A stretch of 20,007 nt of DNA. It comes from a virus. Positions 6,344 through 13,808 of the stretch are shown here, piece by piece. Under the pieces are notes generated by a model. That model did not search any database. It saw only the letters and a program-made list of their open reading frames with translations, and was not told the origin of the DNA. The translations under genes and the position numbers were made by a program. Each line of letters begins with the position of its first letter. The stretch's first letter is position 1. The stretch is from positions 1 to 20,007 of IMG/VR virus record IMGVR_UViG_3300021376_000466; one strand, given 5' to 3'.

Positions 6344-6515
6344 GGCGCCATTCAGTCACTGGGCTCAGTTTAGCCATGTCCAATGTTGCCCAGTGCATGT
6401 CACCAGACGGCTCAAGGCATAGGACTGCTGATACCCAAGCTTCGCCAACCAATGCTTCGACCGGATCGCTATAGATCAGGCCATCCTTGAAATGCCTAAG
6501 TCCTGGCAGGTCCAT
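6207..6515 (-). CDS. Hypothetical protein with long C-terminal frame overlap
   Basis: The frame gives 102 residues, but only about the first 57 look real: [56 protein letters not shown]. This part has normal composition and predicted strands. After that the frame reads through the DUF6496-like gene in another frame, giving a low-quality R/S/G-rich tail. The ATG at 6515 lies inside the last codons of the minor head gene (20-base overlap), with only a weak ribosome-binding site. Either the ancestral stop near 6345 was lost, or the overlap is tolerated. I do not recognise a family. Neighbours suggest a late, possibly virion-associated role. Confidence 0.6.
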   Translation of the reverse strand: MDLPGLRHFKDGLIYSDPVEALVGEAWVSAVLCLEPSGDMHWATLDMAKLSPVTEWRHATEARQESGSDLGEHPPRDQGRQVTKTGTSNRVRKSRKKPQAES

Positions 6516-7710
6516 ATCGCGCTTTCAGTTGGTCCAAGGTTAGTTCACTCCCATCATCGCGCACAAGCTTGGCAAGCGCGTTCTGTGGTCCGTACTTTTC
6601 GGACAACTTGCGGAAATAAGGAACTTTGCCTGCACCAAGCGCAGTTGCTTGACGAACCAGTAGATCAGCATCTGTCTCTCCTGGGCGCTTTTCTTTTAGC
6701 CATTCCCCATAGCTCATGTTGGCCGGCACTTGGCCACCTGCTGCTGCGCGTGTTGCGGTCGTTGATGGCGGCAAGATGTCTGGGTCGATGACTGGCACCG
6801 TCGTGCTGCGGCAGTTGAAATGCTGCGGCGGTGTTGGACCTTTGCCATATGGAAACTCTTGACCATCCAATGCACGGCAAATGCTGCTGGTGCGGGTATC
6901 CAGTGTTGCCACATAGCGATACTTTTTAGTGATGTCTTGATTCGCCTCATAGACCTGCTGGCTGGCGCTGTTCGCTACCTGATTCACGCTAGTACGCACC
7001 AGTGCCATGATTTGATTGTCGGCAACGGCTGTGGCCTGGCCACCTGCAGCGATGAGCTGTCTAACATTGCGGGCACGTTCGCCAAACTGCAAGTTACCGA
7101 TCAACCGTTTAGCGATTTCGGGTGTCGGTTCGCCGGTAAGAAGTCCTTGCCTTACCACTTGATTAAACCGTTCAGCTTGGTCTACAGCAATGCCGCGAAA
7201 GGCTTTCCTGACCACCTCGCCATTGGGCAGCGTGATAGTGGCACCCTGGGCAGCGGTCAATGCAAAGGTCTGCGGTGCGCCTTGCACGGCTGCAAACAGG
7301 TCATCGCTAAGCGCCACCACGTTGATTTGCGTCGGGTCGGTTGTGACCACCGACTGCGCAAACTGCGGGCTGATCTCGACGGTGCGCACTGCATCACGAG
7401 CGCCGACAGGCAGCGCCCTGGCTAGCTGCTCGGTAACAAACTCAGACTGCAACTGCGCGATGCCTTGCAGTTCTGTCGCGGTCAGCTCGGTAGCATCACC
7501 CGACCAAGTAGCCAATGACTCCTTAAGTTGCGCAAGGATCCCACGCAACCGTGCAGCTTTTACAGGTGCGGCAAGCTCATCAATGGTGCGTAGCTGATTG
7601 ACCGCATCAATAATGATGTCGTTATAAGCGTTGATGATGCGACGGCCAACGCTGTTGCTGTACCTGTTCAGGTCAATCGCATTGCGGTATAGCGCTTCTG
7701 GTGTGCTCAT
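6496..7710 (-). CDS. Minor head / head morphogenesis protein (SPP1 gp7-like)
   Basis: A 404-residue protein with a long alpha-helical N-terminal region (about residues 1-230). It then has a C-terminal domain carrying the landmark of the SPP1 gp7 / Mu gpF-like head morphogenesis group: YRYVATLDTRTSSICRALDG, EFPYGKGPTPPQHFNCRSTT and VPVIDP. The C...LDG...PP-H-NCRS arrangement is the family signature. Such proteins bind the portal and enter the procapsid, affecting DNA exit or capsid size. After the domain there is a roughly 90-residue extension (YGEWLKEKRPGETDADLLVR and beyond) ending KARYGPART. It follows the portal gene and is coupled to the small gene between them (ATGA, 7707-7710). Confidence 0.85.
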   Translation of the reverse strand: MSTPEALYRNAIDLNRYSNSVGRRIINAYNDIIIDAVNQLRTIDELAAPVKAARLRGILAQLKESLATWSGDATELTATELQGIAQLQSEFVTEQLARALPVGARDAVRTVEISPQFAQSVVTTDPTQINVVALSDDLFAAVQGAPQTFALTAAQGATITLPNGEVVRKAFRGIAVDQAERFNQVVRQGLLTGEPTPEIAKRLIGNLQFGERARNVRQLIAAGGQATAVADNQIMALVRTSVNQVANSASQQVYEANQDITKKYRYVATLDTRTSSICRALDGQEFPYGKGPTPPQHFNCRSTTVPVIDPDILPPSTTATRAAAGGQVPANMSYGEWLKEKRPGETDADLLVRQATALGAGKVPYFRKLSEKYGPQNALAKLVRDDGSELTLDQLKARYGPART

Positions 7711-7919
7711 CCCAGAATCCCTAATTGGTCTGGCCGATACTGCGATCTGATGCTTACATCAGCGCCGCGTGTCAATGCACCACAGACCGCTGCGGCGAAG
7801 GCGTCATAGCCATTTTGGCCATCTTCCATAATCACCATTTCGTCTACCTCATCAGCTTTGCCGTTTCGGTAATACTTCATGCGCACCACGGCAAGCACCT
7901 CATTAGGTAGCTTGCACAT
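7707..7919 (-). CDS. Small hypothetical protein between portal and minor head genes
   Basis: I place the start at the ATG at 7919, giving 70 residues: MCKLPNEVLAVVRMKYYRNG, KADEVDEMVIMEDGQNGYDA, FAAAVCGALTRGADVSIRSQ and a YRPDQLGILG end. The frame is open further upstream, to 8042, but that stretch is the antiphase shadow of the portal C-terminus and would give an unlikely hydrophobic leader. The chosen start lies eight bases after the portal stop, with a GGGG-containing ribosome-binding site somewhat far upstream. The stop overlaps the next ATG in an ATGA junction. The sequence looks like a compact alpha-beta protein; I do not recognise it. Confidence 0.65.
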   Translation of the reverse strand: MCKLPNEVLAVVRMKYYRNGKADEVDEMVIMEDGQNGYDAFAAAVCGALTRGADVSIRSQYRPDQLGILG

Positions 7920-7926
7920 CGTGTAA

Positions 7927-9372
7927 TCAATCCCCGGTCGCCTCGGTTTCTTCGGTTCCACCAAGATCATCAGCGCCACCAACCAGTCTGTCAGCCAGTC
8001 CAGTAGACGGTACGTCAAGCCCCGCATTGGAAGTTGCCTCAAGCTCTTCGTCTACATCAAAATTATCGCCAAGGACATCGCCTTCTGCCAGTTCGGTTAG
8101 CAATGTTTCCTGGCTGATGGTGCCAGCGGTGTAAAGCGATAACAACGCTTGAATGTCTTGCGGCTCAAGGCGTGCGCCAAGGAAGTCGCGGTTGACATAA
8201 GCACTACCGGCAGCGGTTGCATTGCCAAGGTACTGCGCGTGGTATTGCAGGCAGTTGTCGATCATGTCCTGCACGTTCTGCGCGATGACCATCATGGTGC
8301 TATCGCCTTGGCTGCGGTCAATGCGTTTTGCCTCGGCGGTCTCGGCGGTCAGCTTCTGACCAAGGACTGCTGACAGGCCAAGTTCATTGATTTGCAGTGC
8401 AAGCTGCTCCAGCCTGCGGAACTGCGCGTCAAAGGATTTGCCCTGCGGCTCAATGTATTCAGCACGACCATCAGCAGGGAATGCAATCGCCTCACCAGGG
8501 CCAGCGCTGACTTCCTCTGCTGCAGACGGGAAGCCGTAAAACGCCAGCATGGGCACGGCGCTGATGTGAAGCTGGTTGTCGAGGTCTGATTGGATTTGAT
8601 AGGTCTTCAGGTTTAGCTCGGCAATATCCTCAAGCGGCGGTCTGGATTCCATAAAGCCATGCCGCTGGGCGTAGGCGACGCTGAACGGGATCTCGCTAAG
8701 GCTGGTGCGGCCTTCATCGACGATTTGAAAATCGCTGTTGTCATCCTTGCGGTGCAGTTGGTATTCACCAGGCGTCAGCACCCGGATCTGCTGCACTTCC
8801 TTTTCGCCGTACAGGCCATCAGGCACTGTGACCACTTCCGACAGCCGCAACTGCGTCAACACCTGTTTGCCTTCCTGCTGCTCGGTGCGCCAACCAAGGA
8901 TTTGCCTAGGCGTGTAGCTCACCCAATAGGGTCTACCCCCAGAAGCCGGTGCATCCACCAAGACACCAACGTGCCCATAGCGGACCATTTTGCGTGCGGT
9001 TTCGTAGGTCCAGACATTGAGGTCATTGCCTTGTAGGTCAACGTCAAACAACTGCTCACGGATGGCATCAGCCGTATCGTCGAGCCGAACTGGCTTGCGG
9101 GTGAGCATCCCTGCCAGCATCCGCTCAAGTCGGACGTAATAGGGCGGCACCACGCTGCGTGCTAGACGGTTGTCGTAGGACTCGTCTAGCTCGCGTGGTT
9201 CCTGCGGCAGGTACCGGCGATGCTTTTTGCGCATCCCGTAAGTGCCGCCTAGCAGGTCTTCAATCAGGATCCAATGCGGCTCTTGCGCAAACCATGCCGT
9301 GTTCGGGTCTTGGACTTTGGTGACAGTCCGTTGCGCCAGAGGCCGGTCGTAAAAGTTATATCCGGTGTACAT
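7927..9372 (-). CDS. Portal protein (DUF4055-like)
   Basis: The 481-residue protein is the dodecameric ring expected at one vertex of the head, through which DNA is packaged and released. Matching features of the DUF4055 portal group include WFAQEPHWILIEDLLGGTYG, RRYLPQEPRELDESYDNRLA, PPYYVRLERMLAGMLTRKPV, the strand/helix ETARKMVRYGHVGVLVDAP, PYWVSYTPRQILGWR, and later SAVPMLAFYGFP and a helix-rich QLALQINELGLSAVLGQKLT ahead of the AETAEAKRIDRSQGDS segment. Length is normal for the family. The acidic C-terminus (GGADDLGGTEETEATGD) is likely flexible. The gene lies two small genes plus one basic gene after the large terminase, and directly before the minor head protein. Confidence 0.88.
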   Translation of the reverse strand: MYTGYNFYDRPLAQRTVTKVQDPNTAWFAQEPHWILIEDLLGGTYGMRKKHRRYLPQEPRELDESYDNRLARSVVPPYYVRLERMLAGMLTRKPVRLDDTADAIREQLFDVDLQGNDLNVWTYETARKMVRYGHVGVLVDAPASGGRPYWVSYTPRQILGWRTEQQEGKQVLTQLRLSEVVTVPDGLYGEKEVQQIRVLTPGEYQLHRKDDNSDFQIVDEGRTSLSEIPFSVAYAQRHGFMESRPPLEDIAELNLKTYQIQSDLDNQLHISAVPMLAFYGFPSAAEEVSAGPGEAIAFPADGRAEYIEPQGKSFDAQFRRLEQLALQINELGLSAVLGQKLTAETAEAKRIDRSQGDSTMMVIAQNVQDMIDNCLQYHAQYLGNATAAGSAYVNRDFLGARLEPQDIQALLSLYTAGTISQETLLTELAEGDVLGDNFDVDEELEATSNAGLDVPSTGLADRLVGGADDLGGTEETEATGD

Positions 9373-9374
9373 GA

Positions 9375-9503
9375 CTAGACGGGCCGCTTGATGACAGTCT
9401 TGGCGGTGCCATCAGGCTGCACCTTGATCACATGGTAAAGGCGCGGCTCATTGCCTTTGGGCTTAAGGATGCGGCCTACTGCGGTGACGGTGGGACGGGT
9501 CAT
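9375..9503 (-). CDS. Small hypothetical protein upstream of portal
   Basis: A 42-residue frame: MTRPTVTAVGRILKPKGNEP, RLYHVIKVQPDGTAKTVIKR, PV. It is bounded by stop codons and fits the three-base gap before the portal ATG and four-base gap after the basic protein. Composition is normal and base composition returns to the GC-rich level of the portal gene. No convincing ribosome-binding site is seen, so it may be translated by coupling. The alternating hydrophobic pattern suggests a small beta-hairpin protein. No function can be given. Confidence 0.5.
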   Translation of the reverse strand: MTRPTVTAVGRILKPKGNEPRLYHVIKVQPDGTAKTVIKRPV

Positions 9504-9506
9504 GGG

Positions 9507-10613
9507 TTAGGCGTTTTTAGGTTTAAGGGATTCCCATGGAATGGTGAAGTTTTTAATTCCACCTTTAACAGTTACACTTTTAGCGCTTACCCTGACAACT
9601 TCACGTTTTCCATAAAGAACTCCTTCAACTGTATCACCTTTTTTGAGCCCTTTGTATGATGCTTTAATTGTATCAGCTCTGCTAGCTCTTGCTTTTGCGG
9701 CATCTCCTTTATTTCTATTGGCTAAACGTTCAAGATTTGCAGCGCGTGATCTTTGTTGTGCTGCTTTTTCTTGAAGCCTAAAAGATTTTTCGGTTTGGGC
9801 GTTCATTCTGGCTCTGCCAGCTAAGCGGCCTGGTTGAGTATTAAATGCCGTATTGCCAGCAGTATTTGCGGCCTCAAACATGCGACTTGCTTTGGCTTCG
9901 TTTTTGGCAGCAGCATTGCTCAGCATTGCTGATCTTGCGGCCCATCGTTCTTTTTGTGTTTTGGGCTTGCCTTCAGTGGCCCTTGCTGCTCGTTTTTCAT
10001 TTATGCGAGTTGTTGCTTCCCTAATATTGCGCTTAAAGGCCATTGAGTTGTCACGGACAACTTTACCAGTTGCTAAATAATTTTTCGCTTTCTTTAGCGT
10101 AATGCTACTCTTTAGGGTTTTAACATCACTTTTTTGATTAACTAATAATCCTTGGCTACGCAACTTTAGATTGCGAGCTAATTGCCTTTCAGCGCTAACC
10201 GCTTTCCGGTTAACTCTTTTAGCAACCTTGGCCGGTTCGTTTCCTTTAGTTCTTGCAATTGATTTAGGAAGAGTTGAGCCAACACGCTGAGCCCGCATGG
10301 TTTTAGGTCCAGCGGGGGTTGATGGGATTACGGATTCACGATTTGTTGAAAGTTTTCTGCGTGTTGCGGTTTTAATTTTTAGCCTTTCTGTTGCAGCTTG
10401 CCTAAGACTTGATGTCTGAGGCTTAGCTGTAACCGCCCCAGGTTTCAGCCCCTTCGGCTTACCGATAGTGCCCTTGGGCGCAGCACTTGCCTGCATGGTC
10501 TGCGTGGCACGCTTATTTCCGCTAGCAGTCTTTAGCCGTCCACCGCGAGCAGTGGCGCCAGCGCCTTTGGGCGCAAATCTGCCTTTGTTGTCGCGGGCGT
10601 ACTTGCGTGCCAT
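9507..10613 (-). CDS. Very basic protein, chimeric base composition, SH3-like C-terminus
   Basis: A 368-residue protein dominated by K, R, A, T and S. It begins MARKYARDNKGRFAPKGAGA followed by TARGGRLKTASGNKRATQTM, a motif (RDN-GRFAPKG) I associate with N-termini of phage-encoded basic proteins in cyanophages. The middle is low-complexity and helical (for example NEKRAARATEGKPKTQKERW). The last 50 residues form a likely SH3-like barrel: GLKKGDTVEGVLYGKREVVR, VSAKSVTVKGGIKNFTIPWE. The first 58 or so codons are GC-rich like the neighbours; from about 10440 to 9510 the DNA is strikingly AT-rich. This suggests replacement of most of the gene by recombination. Position between terminase and portal, plus extreme charge, suggests a DNA-binding virion or packaging protein, but this is inference. 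Confidence 0.7.
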   Translation of the reverse strand: MARKYARDNKGRFAPKGAGATARGGRLKTASGNKRATQTMQASAAPKGTIGKPKGLKPGAVTAKPQTSSLRQAATERLKIKTATRRKLSTNRESVIPSTPAGPKTMRAQRVGSTLPKSIARTKGNEPAKVAKRVNRKAVSAERQLARNLKLRSQGLLVNQKSDVKTLKSSITLKKAKNYLATGKVVRDNSMAFKRNIREATTRINEKRAARATEGKPKTQKERWAARSAMLSNAAAKNEAKASRMFEAANTAGNTAFNTQPGRLAGRARMNAQTEKSFRLQEKAAQQRSRAANLERLANRNKGDAAKARASRADTIKASYKGLKKGDTVEGVLYGKREVVRVSAKSVTVKGGIKNFTIPWESLKPKNA

Positions 10614-10741
10614 CAGTCTTCCTCTGTGTCTAAGACTTGCTGCACAAGGTCATGCTTGAGCAGCTCAAGGTAGCCAATCACCTCAGCGGCACTCATGCCA
10701 GCTTCAATCATTGCGTCAATTGCAGCGTTGAGTTGATCCAT
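10613..10741 (-). CDS. Small acidic helical protein
   Basis: A 42-residue frame, MDQLNAAIDAMIEAGMSAAE, VIGYLELLKHDLVQQVLDTE, ED. It is acidic and almost certainly one or two amphipathic helices. Its stop overlaps the ATG of the basic protein by one base (TGATG, 10611-10615), so it is probably translated together with that strongly basic product. An acidic partner for a basic protein is conceivable but speculative. No family recognised. Confidence 0.55.
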   Translation of the reverse strand: MDQLNAAIDAMIEAGMSAAEVIGYLELLKHDLVQQVLDTEED

Positions 10742-10765
10742 GAATGCCGTGAGGATGATTGCAGT

Positions 10766-10909
10766 CTACGGCTTTAGGTTGGGATGACAGGCCGGATGGT
10801 TGTGATGCGCGAGCGTGGCCTGATCACGGCCAGCGGCCATGCCGATGCCGTAAAAGCCAAACATGATGACAAGCACAGCGGCGCGGTTGATCCAGCGGTT
10901 GTTGATCAT
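10766..10909 (-). CDS. Small single-pass membrane protein with His/Cys tail
   Basis: A 47-residue frame from the ATG at 10909 to the TAG at 10766-10768. After a short polar start (MINNRWINR) comes a hydrophobic stretch AAVLVIMFGFYGIGMAA of about 17 residues, long enough for one membrane pass, and then GRDQATLAHHNHPACHPNLK. The tail has four histidines and one cysteine within nine residues, which could bind a metal. It lies between the large terminase and the small acidic gene. No clear ribosome-binding site is visible. A holin-like or other membrane role is possible but not shown; phage holins usually are longer. Confidence 0.5.
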   Translation of the reverse strand: MINNRWINRAAVLVIMFGFYGIGMAAGRDQATLAHHNHPACHPNLKP

Positions 10910-10960
10910 GGGGTGGAATGGTGTTGGACACCCACAGGATGCCACCCCATGCCGTCGTGG

Positions 10961-12310
10961 TCAATACAGCCTTACGCCAGTTCCGCGACCGGCACCAGCG
11001 TGCAGCGGGTTGAACTCACGCCAGACCAGGTAGCCCAGTGCGTCGTTCATGTGGTCAAAGCCTGCGTCCTTGTCGGGCTCGCCCTTGTCGGTGTAACACT
11101 GCAGCTCCAGGCACTCGATCACCCGTTTGCAAGTTTCTGACACCTGCAGCCGGACTTGACCCTTGCCGTTCTCCAGCAAAGCTTGAACAGCAGCCACCCG
11201 ATCACGAACGGGAGGATTTGCACGCGGCGACTGGTTGGACATGCCATAGCTCTCAAGGATGTTGATGTCGGTCTGACTTGCGTTGGTGCTGCGATTGCCG
11301 CCGCTGGCATCTGGGTAGGCGTACATGCGCCGCTGCGGGTAGCGCCTGATGATCTCTTGCGCCAAGGCATCGGTGTCATGGGCGCCGCTGATCTCATCAA
11401 TCACTAGCAGGCTGCTGCCAAGCCTGACGGCAATGACGGCTGACATGTTGCCTACGTTGAAGTCAACGCCGATACGCAACGGCTCTGATGTGGTATTTGG
11501 CAGCTCGGCAATGCAGTGTTTGGCGCGGTCAAAGCGGTCGTAGACCTGGCCTGTCGTCAGGTTGACAAACTCGCCGTCCAGGTACGCCCGCAGCAGGCTG
11601 GGATCGTAGTTGGCCTCTAGCCGCTCAATAAAGTCCGGCGGCAGATGCGGGTTATCAGCGGTGCGCATCTTGATGAGATGCCGGTCTGGCCGTGCCTTGG
11701 CTTCATCGCTGCCAAAGGTGTTCCACATCCAGCGGAAGCCCTCGGGCGTACTAGCCGCGCCAAACTGCCGAACGTTGCCAGCCCTGAGCCTGCCGAGGAT
11801 TTTTGGGAATGCCTTATTGGCGATCGAAGGCGTCACGGTGTCGATCTCATCCGCCAGCACCCATGCCAGGTTCAAGCCAATAATGCGTGACCAGTTCTCA
11901 AAGCTGCGGCACAGGATTTTGGTATCACCGCCCGGCAGGTGCAGCATGTATTCAGGCAGTGGACTAGCCCTGAAGGTGTACGGGATCTCGTACGCCTCTA
12001 GGAAGCTCTCGAAATCGGTCTGCCAGATGTCACGAATCAGTGGTCCGGTTGGCTCCATAACGGCACCTATAAAACCCTGATTGGCCGCCGCAAGCATCAC
12101 CGCCTTAGCGCAGAGCGCCCTGGTCTTGCCGGCGCCATAGCCAGCACTGATACCAAGGATCTGCGTTGCGGTGTCATCAACAAACGCAAGCTGCCCAGGG
12201 TGTAGGTCGGCGCGGATGCGGTCTAGCAGTTCCGGTACATCAATGACACCATTGCCATAGTTGAGCTGCTGCAGCACGCTGCCAGTAGGCGCTGCGGCAA
12301 GGATGCTCAC
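10961..12310 (-). CDS. terL: Terminase large subunit
   Basis: The motor ATPase and nuclease that packages phage DNA through the portal. I choose the GTG at 12310, which overlaps the TerS stop as GTGA; a TTG six bases further upstream is in frame but less likely. This gives 449 residues. The ATPase domain has Walker A SAGYGAGKT (about 55-63), Walker B AWVLADEID (149-157) and a coupling motif AASTPEG (185-191). The nuclease domain has a first acidic residue in RIGVDFNVGN (about D283), a second in YPDASGG (about D334) and the last in FDHMNDALGY (D419 or D423). All key elements are present, so the enzyme should be active. Family type suggests the Terminase_6/Terminase_3 group; packaging mode cannot be told from the sequence. 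Confidence 0.92.
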   Translation of the reverse strand: MSILAAAPTGSVLQQLNYGNGVIDVPELLDRIRADLHPGQLAFVDDTATQILGISAGYGAGKTRALCAKAVMLAAANQGFIGAVMEPTGPLIRDIWQTDFESFLEAYEIPYTFRASPLPEYMLHLPGGDTKILCRSFENWSRIIGLNLAWVLADEIDTVTPSIANKAFPKILGRLRAGNVRQFGAASTPEGFRWMWNTFGSDEAKARPDRHLIKMRTADNPHLPPDFIERLEANYDPSLLRAYLDGEFVNLTTGQVYDRFDRAKHCIAELPNTTSEPLRIGVDFNVGNMSAVIAVRLGSSLLVIDEISGAHDTDALAQEIIRRYPQRRMYAYPDASGGNRSTNASQTDINILESYGMSNQSPRANPPVRDRVAAVQALLENGKGQVRLQVSETCKRVIECLELQCYTDKGEPDKDAGFDHMNDALGYLVWREFNPLHAGAGRGTGVRLY

Positions 12311-12630
12311 GAGCAAAGCTGCGCCAATTTTGCAGCGGTGTTAATGGCGCCAAGCGCAATGTGGTACTGCCCAGCGCGGCGTGCTTCCATTTGAAGGGTG
12401 GAGCACTGGCTAAGCAGGTCTGCAATCATCTGCGGGCGTTCGATGTCCCAGTCAGCCTTGAGCATGTCCCGCGCCATGGATAGGTAGCGGTCACATGCGC
12501 CGGCCTTCACCCCCCAGTTTTCTTCCGCATACCTTAAGCAGTCCGACCTACGCCCGCCATTGGCGATGATGCGTGCAAACCGTTGTGCCCGCTGTTCGGT
12601 TTCGGCCTTAGTTGTACCAGGGGCGGCCAT
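12307..12630 (-). CDS. terS: Terminase small subunit
   Basis: A 107-residue helical protein directly upstream of the large terminase. The N-terminal half (TEQRAQRFARIIANGGRRSD, CLRYAEENWGVKAGACDRYL) looks like a helix-turn-helix DNA-recognition unit; the C-terminal half (IADLLSQCSTLQMEARRAGQ, YHIALGAINTAAKLAQL) is the long helical hairpin typical of TerS ring formation. It would recognise the phage packaging site and regulate TerL. Its ATG overlaps the methyltransferase stop by one base (TAATG), and its stop is GTGA-coupled to terL. No packaging site could be identified. Confidence 0.8.
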   Translation of the reverse strand: MAAPGTTKAETEQRAQRFARIIANGGRRSDCLRYAEENWGVKAGACDRYLSMARDMLKADWDIERPQMIADLLSQCSTLQMEARRAGQYHIALGAINTAAKLAQLCS

Positions 12631-13808
12631 TAGAACGCCTCCTTGTGTTCCTCAAGGATAGCTTTCTTGCCAGTGAAGTCTTCCCAGCGCTTGACGATTA
12701 CGTCGCAGTAAGCGGGGTCTAGTTCCATCATGCGGCAGTGGCGAGAGGTTTTCTCGCAGGCTATAAGAGTGGTGCCTGAGCCACCGTAGAGATCAACGAG
12801 CATGTCGCCAGCCTTGCCCCATCGCTTAAAGAACCATTCAGCAAGAGCTACAGGCTTTTGCGTTGGATGGACTCTCGTTTCATCGCCACGAGCTGTGTAG
12901 TTAGTCGTCACAAGAACACGAGCTAACTCGCGCTTGTGTTGCGTCTTTGACCAGCAAGTTTCAAAGGCACTGCCAAATCTACCATCTAGCAAGCCTTGGC
13001 GTTCTTGATCGCTGTATTTATCCCAAACAATCCAAGAGCCAAGGTTGGGGTATGCACGTCGCAGTGTCTCAACATAATAGTCGGCACCCCAAAGGAAGAT
13101 CTCTTTGCAATAAGCAAATGTTGACAACAGAAAGCCCGCGTCGTATTGCTCATTATCTGCGATGACAGCCTTGTGAGTTTTGCCACCATCACCCATTTTT
13201 GAGTAGTCGGTATCCAGATTCATGCCATAGGGCGGATCCGTGAACACCATGTCCGCCTTCTTGCCATCCATCAACCGCTCAACGGCTAGCACGTCCGTGC
13301 TGTCACCACAGAGGAGGCGGTGATTGCCAAGGATCCAGAGGTCGCCGGGCTTGGTGATGGGATCGGCAGGTGCCTCGGGTACGTCATCTGGATCGGTGTT
13401 GCCCTGCTCAGGCTCTAGCACCTCGGCTAATAGCTCGTCATCTTCAAACCACGGCGACAAGTCGTGCTCTTCACTGAGCTGCCGCAGCATCTCGTTGTCC
13501 CACTCACTGAGATCTGAGCTGCGGTTATCGGCAAGGGCAAGGCCTACCTTTTCATCTTCGGTGAGGCCAGCACGTCGTACAGCAATCAGCTCATCGCCAT
13601 CAGCTTCGACAATGCGGAGCTTGCTAATGCCTGCTTTTTTGGCGCCTTCTACGGTGCCATTACCAGCAAGGATGCGGCCTTCTTCGTCTATGACAATGCT
13701 GCGTGCGGCGCCGTAACGCTTGAGTGATTCTGCGATAAGCCCAGCGGAGCGATCAGTACGCCGCCGGGCATTTTTATGGTCTGACTTGAGATCCTTAATG
13801 GATGTCAC
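12630..13808 (-). CDS. ParB-like domain fused to DNA methyltransferase
   Basis: A 392-residue two-domain protein starting at a GTG (13808) that overlaps the dnaN stop as GTGA. Residues 1-130 form a ParB/Srx-type domain, with IVIDEEGRILAGNGTVEGAK containing the GNGTVEGA motif (49-56), where classical members have GN-R-. Residues 155-380 are an SAM-dependent amino-methyltransferase of the beta order: catalytic TDPPYGM (DPPY 191-194) first, HPTQKPVALAEWF (314-326), then SAM-binding DLYGGSGTT (339-347). It should methylate adenine N6 or cytosine N4; the target cannot be read from sequence. No restriction enzyme is adjacent, so it is probably an orphan phage methylase that protects or marks phage DNA or aids packaging. 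Such fusions are common in phages beside terminase genes. Confidence 0.88.
   Translation of the reverse strand: MTSIKDLKSDHKNARRRTDRSAGLIAESLKRYGAARSIVIDEEGRILAGNGTVEGAKKAGISKLRIVEADGDELIAVRRAGLTEDEKVGLALADNRSSDLSEWDNEMLRQLSEEHDLSPWFEDDELLAEVLEPEQGNTDPDDVPEAPADPITKPGDLWILGNHRLLCGDSTDVLAVERLMDGKKADMVFTDPPYGMNLDTDYSKMGDGGKTHKAVIADNEQYDAGFLLSTFAYCKEIFLWGADYYVETLRRAYPNLGSWIVWDKYSDQERQGLLDGRFGSAFETCWSKTQHKRELARVLVTTNYTARGDETRVHPTQKPVALAEWFFKRWGKAGDMLVDLYGGSGTTLIACEKTSRHCRMMELDPAYCDVIVKRWEDFTGKKAILEEHKEAF

Noticed and set aside
7920-8042. Upstream extension of the small gene at 7707-7919
   Set aside because: Overlaps the portal C-terminus in another frame and gives an improbable leader; the ATG just after the portal stop is preferred.
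12311-12316. TTG start for the large terminase
   Set aside because: The GTG at 12310 forms the same GTGA junction used by neighbouring genes and is more economical.
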